Shown in pieces: positions 6,376-12,481 of a stretch of DNA of 12,481 nucleotides. Made by a program: the position numbers and the translations under genes. Position 1 is the first letter of the stretch, and every line of letters begins with the position of its first letter. The DNA lies in NCBI GenBank assembly GCA_025455225.1, contig JALOMY010000041.1, positions 1 to 12,481 on the forward strand. The letters run 5' to 3'. The stretch comes from Cyclobacteriaceae bacterium. Lineage in GTDB: Bacteria; Bacteroidota; Bacteroidia; Cytophagales; Cyclobacteriaceae. The notes beneath the pieces were generated by a model that made no database searches, was not told where the DNA came from, and saw nothing but the letters and a program-made list of their open reading frames with translations.

Positions 6376-7133
6376 GTTGAGAGAAGATTGAAGTTTTGTA
6401 CATCAAAAGAATCAAAGGCTTCTTTGGTGATTGGAAAAAATGTCACTTCATCACCCGGCTGTAACAAGACAGGTGTGCCTTCGCTGTTTTTGTCACTTCC
6501 ATGGTCTGTGTTGACAGAAATCATGGGTGTGAAAAGTTGTAGGGGTGTCCTTCCGATAATATTCCATCCTCCCGGTGAATCGAGTGGATAAATACCGGTT
6601 TGGTTACCGGCAATACCCACACTTCCGGCAGGCACATGCTTGCGCGGTGCAGATAATCGTGGTGCAGAAATTTTATTATTCACAATGCCCATGTATGCAA
6701 AGCCGGGTAAAAATCCCAGCATATACACCCGATAGGTTTGTTGCGTATGAAGTTCAATAACCTGATCAACGGAAAGCTTATTGGTTTTAGCCAGCGACTT
6801 CAAATCAAGTCCAAACTCGGAGTCGTAACAAACCGGAATGTGAAGTTTGCGTACAGGTAATGTTTCATTTTCCTCACACTCATATAAGGCACGTTCCACC
6901 TCGTTTCGTAGCCATGCACACGCTGAGGGGTGATGCTTGCGGATGGAGTCAACATCGTACACGATAGTTAATGTACAGTACGCAGGTATCAAATCTTTCC
7001 AGAACGGATTGGGATGACGCTGCAAATACTGAAATAATATAAAAACCCTGTCGTTAATTGCAGCGTCCATTTTATCACCCAAACAAACCGTCAGGGCATT
7101 TTCACTGGCAGGATAAATGGAAAGCGCTTTCAA
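6372..7133 (-). CDS. pxpB: 5-oxoprolinase subunit PxpB (KipI-like)
   Basis: A 253-residue protein with PxpB/KipI hallmarks: G-F-L-P-G-F-A-Y-M-G at 140-149, P-A-G-S-V-G-I-A-G-N-Q-T-G-I-Y-P at 168-183, and G-G-W-N-I-I-G-R-T-P at 188-197. It is the first gene of the operon. The start is unusual: the frame closes at a TAA four codons upstream, and the only conventional start that keeps the conserved N-terminal I-Y-P-A-S-E-N-A-L-T-V is a TTG at 7133. The first in-frame ATG (Met22, about 7070) would remove part of the domain. A polar insertion near 208-219, before the L-L-Q-P-G-D motif, looks slightly longer than I remember for the family. It is divergent from the padR-type gene across 112 bp. Confidence 0.94.
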   Translation of the reverse strand: MKALSIYPASENALTVCLGDKMDAAINDRVFILFQYLQRHPNPFWKDLIPAYCTLTIVYDVDSIRKHHPSACAWLRNEVERALYECEENETLPVRKLHIPVCYDSEFGLDLKSLAKTNKLSVDQVIELHTQQTYRVYMLGFLPGFAYMGIVNNKISAPRLSAPRKHVPAGSVGIAGNQTGIYPLDSPGGWNIIGRTPLQLFTPMISVNTDHGSDKNSEGTPVLLQPGDEVTFFPITKEAFDSFDVQNFNLLST

Positions 7134-7245
7134 AATCTTGATTTATGCTTAAAAGATAAGGATTTCCAAAGCTTAGAATATTTACTTCTACAAAAATGAA
7201 ACATATCAATATCTTTCACGTTCGTAGAACTAATTCTGAAAAAAT

Positions 7246-7584
7246 ATGAAGGGTACCTATTTAGGAGAGCTTGAAGAACTGGTATTGTTAACCGTGGGCA
7301 TTCTTTATCCGGAAGCCTATGGCGTTGCCGTTATGGATGAAATTGAAAAACAGGCTGGCCGAAGTTTAAATATCAGCGCAGTGCATGCTGTACTTACACG
7401 CCTGGAAGAAAAAGGATTTTTAAAATCCAACATGAGCGATCCAACCGAAGAACGGGGTGGGCGCAGAAAGCGAATTTTTGTACTGACCGCTGCAGGAAAA
7501 CGAGCATTGGAAGAAGTTAACGAGTTGCGTACGCAGCTTTTCAATCAGATACCGAAAATGGCATTACAATTCAAGCTTGCCTGA
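7246..7584 (+). CDS. PadR-family transcriptional regulator
   Basis: A 112-residue winged-helix regulator. The N-terminus, with E-L-E-E-L-V-L-L-T-V-G at 8-18, is the usual PadR first helix. A-Y-G-V-A-V-M-D-E-I at 24-33 follows. The recognition helix and wing are at about 43-80 (S-A-V-H-A-V-L-T-R-L-E-E-K-G-F-L, then G-G-R-R-K-R-I-F-V-L-T). The C-terminal dimerisation helix is short, as in the small PadR subfamily that accompanies Bacteroidota and Acidobacteria permeases. It lies directly upstream of the FtsX-like permease, with only 4 bp between its stop and the next ATG, so the pair is very likely one transcript. PadR proteins usually repress their own operon and respond to drugs, phenolics or envelope stress; the signal here is unknown. 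Confidence 0.93.
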   Translation: MKGTYLGELEELVLLTVGILYPEAYGVAVMDEIEKQAGRSLNISAVHAVLTRLEEKGFLKSNMSDPTEERGGRRKRIFVLTAAGKRALEEVNELRTQLFNQIPKMALQFKLA

Positions 7585-7588
7585 CTGT

Positions 7589-10204
7589 ATGATGAAAACT
7601 TCTCCCCCACGCTGGGCCGATCGATTTCTTGAGTGGTACTGCCATCCGGAACTACTCGAAGAAATTCAGGGTGATGCATACGAACTGTTTTATCGGACAG
7701 CTAAAATGAGTGAGCGAAAAGCAAGATTATTGTTTATCTGGAATGTCCTACGGTTCTTCCGTTGGAAGAACTTTAAGAAAAGAAATCCTCATCATGAAAA
7801 TTCCATATTCCATTCCGCTATGTTTAAAAATATTTTCACCCTTTCACTACGTAATTTCTTACGTTATCCGGGGCACTCCTTTATTAATGTTACGGGTCTT
7901 GCTGCAGGATTTTCATGCGCCTTCCTGATTTTACTTTGGGTAAGCCATGAGTATTCATTCGATCAATTTCATAACGACAAAGAAAATCTATTTAAAGTAC
8001 TTACCCATGTAGATGCCAACGGCACCATTCAAACCTACGATGTGGCCGGCAACAACATCGATGTTTCAACAGTACCGGAAGTTGAGCATGTGACAGTAAT
8101 TTCATCCGGTAATCGCTGGCCGCATGAATTGTGCTTTCGGCCCGAGGGTAAACCAAACGAGTGTATTTACTTTAACGGCATTTATAGCAATGAAACACTG
8201 TTCAGCAATTTTAACTTTCCGATACTTTCTGGTGATCCGAATCCGTTGAATAAGCCTGCTCAAATTGCCATTTCAGAAAAAATGGCACAAACGCTTTATC
8301 CTTCAGAAAACCCAATCGGGAAAACCATAAAAATTGATGACACACGGGAAGTGTTAATCGCTTCCGTTTTCAAAGATATTCCGGGGCATTCATCCATTCA
8401 ATTTGATTTCGCATTACCCTTTGACATTCTCAAAAAACAATGGGGTATTGATGACAACATTCTGGCACAACAGTTTTTCAACATTTACCTGAAAACAAAA
8501 TCACCGGTTGATACAAAAACACTGTCTGAAAAATTGAACAACGAACAGGTTATTAGCGCAGCATATAAAGCTCAAAAAATCAAGTATGAAGCCTACGCCT
8601 TCACCGATTGGCACCTGAAGAGCAAATTTGAGAACGGGTATAACAGGGGTGGCCGAATTGAGTACGTAACCTTGTTTATCATCATCGGCATATTGGTGAT
8701 GATGATGGCCGTAATAAACTTTGTTAACATGGCAACCGCACGTGCCGCATTACGTGCAAAAGAAATCGGCATACGAAAAGTTACCGGGGCTTACCGGGGC
8801 AGCTTAATTGTTCAGTTTATGGGCGAAGCTTTCTTTATTGTTTTTGTAGCCTTTCTGATTTCTGCCCTGGTAACTCAACTCGTGCTCCCCTTCTTCAGCC
8901 AACTGATTGGTGAACCCCTAACCTTGAATTTATTGAGTGATCGAATACCCGTGTATTTGGTTGGTGGATTAATCCTCATTGCGCTGATGGCCGGTTTCTA
9001 TCCTGCCCTTATTATCTCATCGTTTCAACCCGCTACCATTTTAAAAGGACAGCTGTCAAATACCACCACCGGATCACTTCGTTTAAGAAAAGCACTGATG
9101 GTTGTTCAGCTAAGTGCTTCCGTAGGGATTATTATTTTTGGAAGTATCCTGTATCGCCAACTGGAATTCATTACCCAAACCAATTTGGGATTCGATCGAA
9201 GTAACACCATACGGCTTGAGCCAACCTTTACTCTGCTCAAAAATTACGATGCTTTCAAAAATGATTTACTCGTCAATCCTGTTATTGAAAGTGTTGGTGC
9301 ATCTGATTCAAATCCATTAAACACAGGTGGTGGTAATGTAGGCGTTGACTGGCAAGGTAAATCACCTGATTTGAGAGTTTCCTTTAAAACAATTGGCTGT
9401 TTCCATGATTTTCCACATACGATAGGTTTAGAATTGCTGGAAGGAAATAACTTTCGTGCTGAACGACAGATTCGTGATTCACTTGCAACAGAGGTGCTTA
9501 TTTCAAGAAAAGCAGCAGCCATTATGGGCTTTGATAATCCGATTGGCGAAAAAATTACAATTGGAAATGCGGCTTGTGAAATTGTGGGTGTTGTTAACGA
9601 CTTTCATACAGCCTCACTTCACAACGAAATCGAACCTGTAATTCTTTATCGGAAAAAAATCGTCAACGTTTCAGCTATATACATAAAATACAATCCTGGC
9701 ATGGCTCAGCAGGCGCAGGAAATTGTTAACACTGCTTACAAAAAAATAGAACCATCCTTCACCATGAAGTACTGGTTTCAGGATGAAACATTTAACGAAT
9801 TGTATAAAACAGAAATCCTGGCATCACGACTGGTTTTAATTTTCTCCCTCATCGCATTGGTTATCGCCATCATTGGAATTGCAGGTTTGGCTACGTTCAA
9901 TGTATTACGCAAAACCAAAGAGATCGGAATTCGAAGGGTCTTTGGAGCATCCTATACAGCAGTTTTAGGCGTGCTCTTTAAAGAATTTTCATGGGTGCTT
10001 CTCTTCGCAGTTGCGGTTTCTGCGCCTCTTGCCTGGTATTCTTCAAATCAATGGCTTAATGGCTTTGCCTATCGCACAGCTATTCCCTGGTGGATTTTTG
10101 TAACAACAATAACCGGAGCGGCTTTACTTATCCTGGTTATTATCTGGTTACAGGGGCACAAAACAATTGGAAGGAATCCAACCCAGGTTCTGCGAAGTGA
10201 ATAA
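7589..10204 (+). CDS. FtsX/MacB-type ABC transporter permease with N-terminal prefix domain
   Basis: From the ATG at 7589 the protein has 871 residues; a TTG at 7577 would overlap padR, and a second ATG follows at 7592. Residues 1-70 form a soluble prefix domain (P-P-R-W-A-D-R-F-L-E-W and L-L-E-E-I-Q-G-D near 6-30) typical of permeases paired with PadR regulators. A first membrane segment near 97-118 precedes a large periplasmic MacB-like domain. A three-helix FtsX core starts near 358, with E-I-G-I-R-K at about 391. The layout repeats: a membrane segment near 500-520, a second periplasmic domain, and a final FtsX core with E-I-G-I-R-R at about 777. No Walker A or B motif is present, so the ATPase is encoded elsewhere. 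By homology it is an inner-membrane exporter or envelope mechanotransmission permease of unknown substrate. Confidence 0.93.
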   Translation: MMKTSPPRWADRFLEWYCHPELLEEIQGDAYELFYRTAKMSERKARLLFIWNVLRFFRWKNFKKRNPHHENSIFHSAMFKNIFTLSLRNFLRYPGHSFINVTGLAAGFSCAFLILLWVSHEYSFDQFHNDKENLFKVLTHVDANGTIQTYDVAGNNIDVSTVPEVEHVTVISSGNRWPHELCFRPEGKPNECIYFNGIYSNETLFSNFNFPILSGDPNPLNKPAQIAISEKMAQTLYPSENPIGKTIKIDDTREVLIASVFKDIPGHSSIQFDFALPFDILKKQWGIDDNILAQQFFNIYLKTKSPVDTKTLSEKLNNEQVISAAYKAQKIKYEAYAFTDWHLKSKFENGYNRGGRIEYVTLFIIIGILVMMMAVINFVNMATARAALRAKEIGIRKVTGAYRGSLIVQFMGEAFFIVFVAFLISALVTQLVLPFFSQLIGEPLTLNLLSDRIPVYLVGGLILIALMAGFYPALIISSFQPATILKGQLSNTTTGSLRLRKALMVVQLSASVGIIIFGSILYRQLEFITQTNLGFDRSNTIRLEPTFTLLKNYDAFKNDLLVNPVIESVGASDSNPLNTGGGNVGVDWQGKSPDLRVSFKTIGCFHDFPHTIGLELLEGNNFRAERQIRDSLATEVLISRKAAAIMGFDNPIGEKITIGNAACEIVGVVNDFHTASLHNEIEPVILYRKKIVNVSAIYIKYNPGMAQQAQEIVNTAYKKIEPSFTMKYWFQDETFNELYKTEILASRLVLIFSLIALVIAIIGIAGLATFNVLRKTKEIGIRRVFGASYTAVLGVLFKEFSWVLLFAVAVSAPLAWYSSNQWLNGFAYRTAIPWWIFVTTITGAALLILVIIWLQGHKTIGRNPTQVLRSE
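8781..8800 (+). repeat. Perfect 10-bp tandem duplication inside the permease gene
   Basis: TTACCGGGGC occurs twice head to tail within the FtsX signature region, encoding part of V-T-G-A-Y-R-G-S. Because the unit is not a multiple of three, gain or loss of one copy would shift the frame. Two copies may be coincidence. Confidence 0.6.
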
Positions 10205-10214
10205 ACATAGAATT

Positions 10215-10664
10215 TCAACCCCTCAGTTTATCCAATAAAAGGTTCAATTGCTGCGCCTCAGCTTTTGTAAGGTTTTTTAAAGTCGACTGCCTGGTGTCTG
10301 ATGAGCGATCGATTTTAGTTAATAATGCCAATCCTTTTTCAGTGATGCTGATGTCGACCTGCCTTCGGTTGGATTTGCAGATTTCCCGCTTCACCATTCC
10401 TTTCAGGCGAAGTTTCTCCACCAACCGTGTGGCGTTACTGTTTTTATCCAGCATACGACACGTAATATCGGCCAGCTTCAGAGCTTTGGGGTGGCTGCCC
10501 CGCAAAATTCGAAGTACATTATATTGCTCAGGGGTAATACCAAAGTCTTTGAGAAATGAGGCATTCAAGCCATAAAGCCAGTTGCCGGTAAATAAAATGT
10601 TCACGGCAACTTTGTGCTGCTCACTTTCAAACCATTCTTGTTTGATATCCTCTTCCAGCCCCAT
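10215..10664 (-). CDS. MarR-family transcriptional regulator
   Basis: A 149-residue protein, standard MarR size. N-terminal helices (about 15-55) end in F-G-I-T-P-E-Q-Y-N-V-L-R-I-L. The winged helix spans about 60-112, with A-D-I-T-C-R-M-L-D-K-N-S-N-A-T-R-L-V-E-K-L as helix-turn-helix and S-N-R-R-Q-V-D-I-S-I-T-E-K-G as the wing. The last helix (133-148) completes the dimer domain. The two cysteines, Cys69 and Cys96, lie in or near the DNA-binding region; a redox role is possible but unsupported. It lies 52 bp downstream of the metallo-hydrolase gene on the same strand but has its own promoter candidate. It ends 10 bp from the convergent permease gene. The ATG at 10664 is the only good start. 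Confidence 0.93.
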   Translation of the reverse strand: MGLEEDIKQEWFESEQHKVAVNILFTGNWLYGLNASFLKDFGITPEQYNVLRILRGSHPKALKLADITCRMLDKNSNATRLVEKLRLKGMVKREICKSNRRQVDISITEKGLALLTKIDRSSDTRQSTLKNLTKAEAQQLNLLLDKLRG

Positions 10665-10669
10665 GCAAA

Positions 10670-10699
10670 CAAAGGTACATTGTACTGTTGTATAGACAA
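10670..10699 (-). promoter_or_regulatory. Bacteroidota-type promoter of the marR-type gene
   Basis: On the minus strand the -33 TTG (plus 10697-10699) is followed by exactly 19 bp and then TACCTTTG (plus 10670-10677), a full match to TAnnTTTG. Transcription would begin within a few bases of the ATG at 10664, so the message would be nearly leaderless. This is the best promoter match in the window. Confidence 0.6.
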
Positions 10700-10701
10700 T
10701 G
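10678..10701. promoter_or_regulatory. Candidate MarR operator overlapping its own promoter
   Basis: The arms CATTGT (10678-10683) and ACAATG (10696-10701) form a 24-bp interrupted palindrome whose arms touch the -7 and -33 elements. MarR dimers typically bind palindromes of about this span and often repress their own promoters, so autoregulation is a reasonable inference. Six-base arms alone are weak evidence. Confidence 0.35.
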
Positions 10702-10716
10702 ATTCGTGCTTAATTG

Positions 10717-11802
10717 TTACACGCTGACCCACCACTTGTCCCGCGGATACAATTGACCGGGTATAACAGCTTCCCCGATCTTTGGAGTAGTAATGATCAG
10801 GGGCTTATCGTTAGACGCCTCCAGTAACCGGTTGATCGGTTCCTTCCACGAATGCAAGGCCAGACTGAATTTTCCCCAGTGCACCGGCATAAGCACTTTT
10901 GCATTCAGGTCAAGTGCAGCTTGCACGGTTTCTTCCGGCATCATATGTATGAGCGGCCACATCGTGTTATACTGTCCGCATTCAAGCAAAGCCATATCAA
11001 AAGGTCCGTACTGCTCTCCTATCGATTTAAAGTGTTGATCAAAACCGGAATCACCTCCCAGGTATAGCCGCATTTGATCTGACTTCAGAATAAAGGAAGA
11101 CCACAATGTATTGTTACGTCTGATACTCCGGCCTGAAAAATGACGGGCTGGTACGGCTATTAATTCAAGTCCGCCTGGAAGTGAAGCATGTTCATTCCAA
11201 TCGAGTTCGGTTATCTTATCCGGTTTAATACCCCACCGTTCCAGATGAGCACCAACACCTAATGAAGTATAATAATGACCGACTTTTTCATTGAGTTTCA
11301 GAATAGTTTCATGATCGAGATGGTCATAGTGATCATGGGTTATCAAGACTGCATCCAGCGCAGGCATGCGTTCAGCAGTATAGAAATTTGTGCCCGGAAA
11401 ACTCTTCCCAAAAATTTTAATAGGTGCCGCATGCCCACTCAATACCGGATCGACCAAGATGCGAATAGTATTAATCGTTATGAAGTAGGAGGAATGACCG
11501 AACCATACAATCATGGGGTGGATGGTACTTTGATTCAAATCAGTTTGAACAAAGGGAACAGGATGAGACGGTTCTTTATCTGATGGAGGATTGAACTGGG
11601 CCTTAAGCAACCGAATTATAGAGAACTCTTTTGACTGTACCGGTGTGGGTGATTGATTTCTAAATGCACCCTGTCTGTATTGTGGTGACTTGCGGATTCG
11701 TTCCAGGCGGTTACCCCTGGGTATGCCACCAACAACAGGTTGACTGACCAGGACAACCACAATCCCAATTAAAAAAACTGAAAAAAGTACTGCGCCTATC
11801 AT
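10717..11802 (-). CDS. Metallo-beta-lactamase-fold hydrolase, NAPE-PLD/UlaG-like, N-terminally anchored
   Basis: A 361-residue protein. Residues 2-24 form a hydrophobic membrane anchor or uncleaved signal, followed by a basic linker (27-45). The hydrolase domain begins near 97 with V-W-F-G-H-S-S-Y. Metal ligands are in place: H-D-H-Y-D-H at 156-161 (His156, His158, Asp160, His161), His221 in P-A-R-H-F-S-G-R, Asp251 in G-G-D-S-G, and His308 in P-V-H-W-G. This full set matches the N-acyl-phosphatidylethanolamine phospholipase D branch (beta-lactamase superfamily domain 2), which is common as uncharacterised bacterial proteins. A lipid phosphodiester substrate is possible but inferred, and UlaG-like lactonase activity is an alternative. 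The orientation of the anchor decides whether the enzyme faces the cytoplasm or periplasm. The marR-type gene follows 52 bp downstream. Confidence 0.88.
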   Translation of the reverse strand: MIGAVLFSVFLIGIVVVLVSQPVVGGIPRGNRLERIRKSPQYRQGAFRNQSPTPVQSKEFSIIRLLKAQFNPPSDKEPSHPVPFVQTDLNQSTIHPMIVWFGHSSYFITINTIRILVDPVLSGHAAPIKIFGKSFPGTNFYTAERMPALDAVLITHDHYDHLDHETILKLNEKVGHYYTSLGVGAHLERWGIKPDKITELDWNEHASLPGGLELIAVPARHFSGRSIRRNNTLWSSFILKSDQMRLYLGGDSGFDQHFKSIGEQYGPFDMALLECGQYNTMWPLIHMMPEETVQAALDLNAKVLMPVHWGKFSLALHSWKEPINRLLEASNDKPLIITTPKIGEAVIPGQLYPRDKWWVSV

Positions 11803-11903
11803 TTCTTACTACATAACATCCATTATATCATCAGACGAATCTCCTAAGATTGTTATTGTATCGGTTTTATCAAGTGGATAAGGAGTTCTTGCTAAATTCG
11901 TTT

Positions 11904-12413
11904 ATGATTTCGTTTACGGCTACCATTCACAAATTTGATAAGAAGGGTGAAAAAACCGGCTGGAATTATATTGAAATCAGCGCCAGCCAGGCAAAAAAAC
12001 TGAAACCGGAAACTAAAACATCTTTCCGTGTTAAAGGCAAACTCGATCAGTTCACCATAAAACAAATTGCACTAATCCCGATGGGTAACGGAAAATTCAT
12101 CATTCCTTTTAATGCCACCATGCGTAAAGGTACGGGTAAAAAACATGGAGATTCCGTAAAAGTTTCGCTGGAATTGGATGAAAGCAAATTTGTTATGAAT
12201 GATGACTTTATTGCTTGCCTGAACGATGATCCACAGGCCAATACATTTTTTAAAACATTGACTGCCGGCCATCAGCGGTATTTCAGCAAATGGATAGACA
12301 GTGCGAAAACTTCATCTACCAAAACCAAACGCATCGTAATGGCGGTTAATGCGCTGGCACGAAATATGGGGTTTCCTGAAATGCTTCGTGAAGAGAAAAG
12401 GAACAGAATCTGA
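11904..12413 (+). CDS. DUF1905 / YdeI-OmpD-associated domain protein
   Basis: From the ATG at 11904 the protein has 169 residues. Residues 1-90 resemble DUF1905: F-T-A-T-I-H-K at 4-10, G-W-N-Y-I-E-I at 19-25, F-R-V-K-G-K-L-D at 41-48, and G-K-F-I-I-P-F-N-A-T-M-R-K at 63-75. Residues 105-165 match the YdeI/OmpD-associated C-terminal domain (F-F-K-T-L-T-A-G-H-Q-R-Y-F-S-K-W-I-D, then T-K-R-I at 141-144). The domain has been called bacteriocin-protection, after YdeI of Salmonella, but the biochemical role is unclear. A TTG at 11850 would add 18 residues that do not resemble the family, so the ATG is preferred. It is divergent from the metallo-hydrolase across 101 bp. No signal peptide is seen, so it is probably cytoplasmic. 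Confidence 0.85.
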   Translation: MISFTATIHKFDKKGEKTGWNYIEISASQAKKLKPETKTSFRVKGKLDQFTIKQIALIPMGNGKFIIPFNATMRKGTGKKHGDSVKVSLELDESKFVMNDDFIACLNDDPQANTFFKTLTAGHQRYFSKWIDSAKTSSTKTKRIVMAVNALARNMGFPEMLREEKRNRI

Positions 12414-12436
12414 GAATCGAATGCTAAACAAGTGAT

Positions 12437-12481
12437 CTAATGTCCTGATAATTTGTAGAGAAATTCATCAACCTCCAACTT
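12437..12481 (-). CDS. Possible C-terminal tail of a minus-strand gene (partial)
   Basis: From the right edge the minus strand reads 14 codons, K-L-E-V-D-E-F-L-Y-K-L-S-G-H, to a TAG at 12437-12439. The amphipathic, helical look is protein-like, and the gene would be convergent with the YdeI-like gene. Fifteen codons cannot establish coding; another minus frame is also open to within a few bases of the same point. No family can be named. Confidence 0.3.
   Translation of the reverse strand, partial: KLEVDEFLYKLSGH

Noticed and set aside
7167..7174. Near-match to a -7 box upstream of pxpB (AAGCTTTG on the minus strand)
   Set aside because: One mismatch to TAnnTTTG and no TTG at the right spacing, so it cannot be called as a promoter.
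7210..7217. TATCTTTC upstream of the padR-type gene
   Set aside because: The final base differs from TAnnTTTG and no -33 TTG is present at about 19 bp.
11275..11583. 102-residue plus-strand frame inside the metallo-hydrolase gene
   Set aside because: It is the antisense shadow of a clear gene with all metal ligands in the other strand, and shows no domain.
11850..11903. N-terminal extension of the YdeI-like protein from a TTG
   Set aside because: The extra 18 residues do not resemble the family, and an ATG at 11904 begins directly at the conserved domain. The AGGAG at 11881 is too far from that ATG to be its ribosome site.
1..12481. Defence island, mobile element, CRISPR or prophage
   Set aside because: No transposase, integrase, nuclease, repeat-spacer array or phage gene is visible, and the gene content is ordinary chromosomal.

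Overview
The window looks like ordinary chromosomal DNA of a member of the Bacteroidota, most likely Cytophagales-like. The reasons are start regions without Shine-Dalgarno motifs, promoter candidates with the Bacteroidota -7 box TAnnTTTG, an FtsX-type permease with an N-terminal prefix domain paired with a PadR regulator, and a small 61-residue protein of a type I recall from this phylum. The taxonomic call is inference from content. I see no tRNA, rRNA, CRISPR array, insertion sequence, phage gene or attachment site.

Layout, left to right. (1) Positions 1-1089 hold a divergent pair: a Rossmann-fold NADPH oxidoreductase of the F420-reductase-like family, cut by the left edge, and an HxlR-type regulator with one cysteine. 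Their 151-bp intergenic region contains two -7 boxes placed back to back. (2) Positions 1139-2876 hold a lipoprotein serine beta-lactamase-like hydrolase and, convergent with it, a DoxX-like membrane protein; the two genes overlap by 14 bp at their 3' ends. (3) Positions 2877-3701 are sparsely coding, with a possible small secreted protein, two short palindromes and a 61-residue cytoplasmic protein just upstream of terC. (4) Positions 3702-4625 encode a TerC/Alx-type membrane protein. (5) Positions 4637-7133 are a compact minus-strand operon, pxpB-pxpC-pxpA, for 5-oxoprolinase; its genes are joined by two 4-bp ATGA overlaps and the first gene appears to start with TTG. (6) Positions 7246-10204 hold a PadR regulator followed almost immediately by a large FtsX/MacB-type permease without its own ATPase. 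(7) Positions 10215-11802, minus strand, hold an N-terminally membrane-anchored metallo-beta-lactamase-fold hydrolase resembling NAPE-PLD and, downstream of it, a MarR regulator with a convincing promoter of its own. (8) Positions 11904-12413 encode a DUF1905/YdeI-like protein. A few codons at the right edge may be the tail of another minus-strand gene.

The genes form small independent units, several of which pair a regulator with a target: HxlR with the oxidoreductase, PadR with the permease, and MarR possibly with the hydrolase. The most complete pathway is the PxpABC 5-oxoprolinase, which opens 5-oxoproline (pyroglutamate) to glutamate. I found no clear sign of a new multi-gene system. The best leads are regulatory architecture, the two small proteins and the orphan permease.
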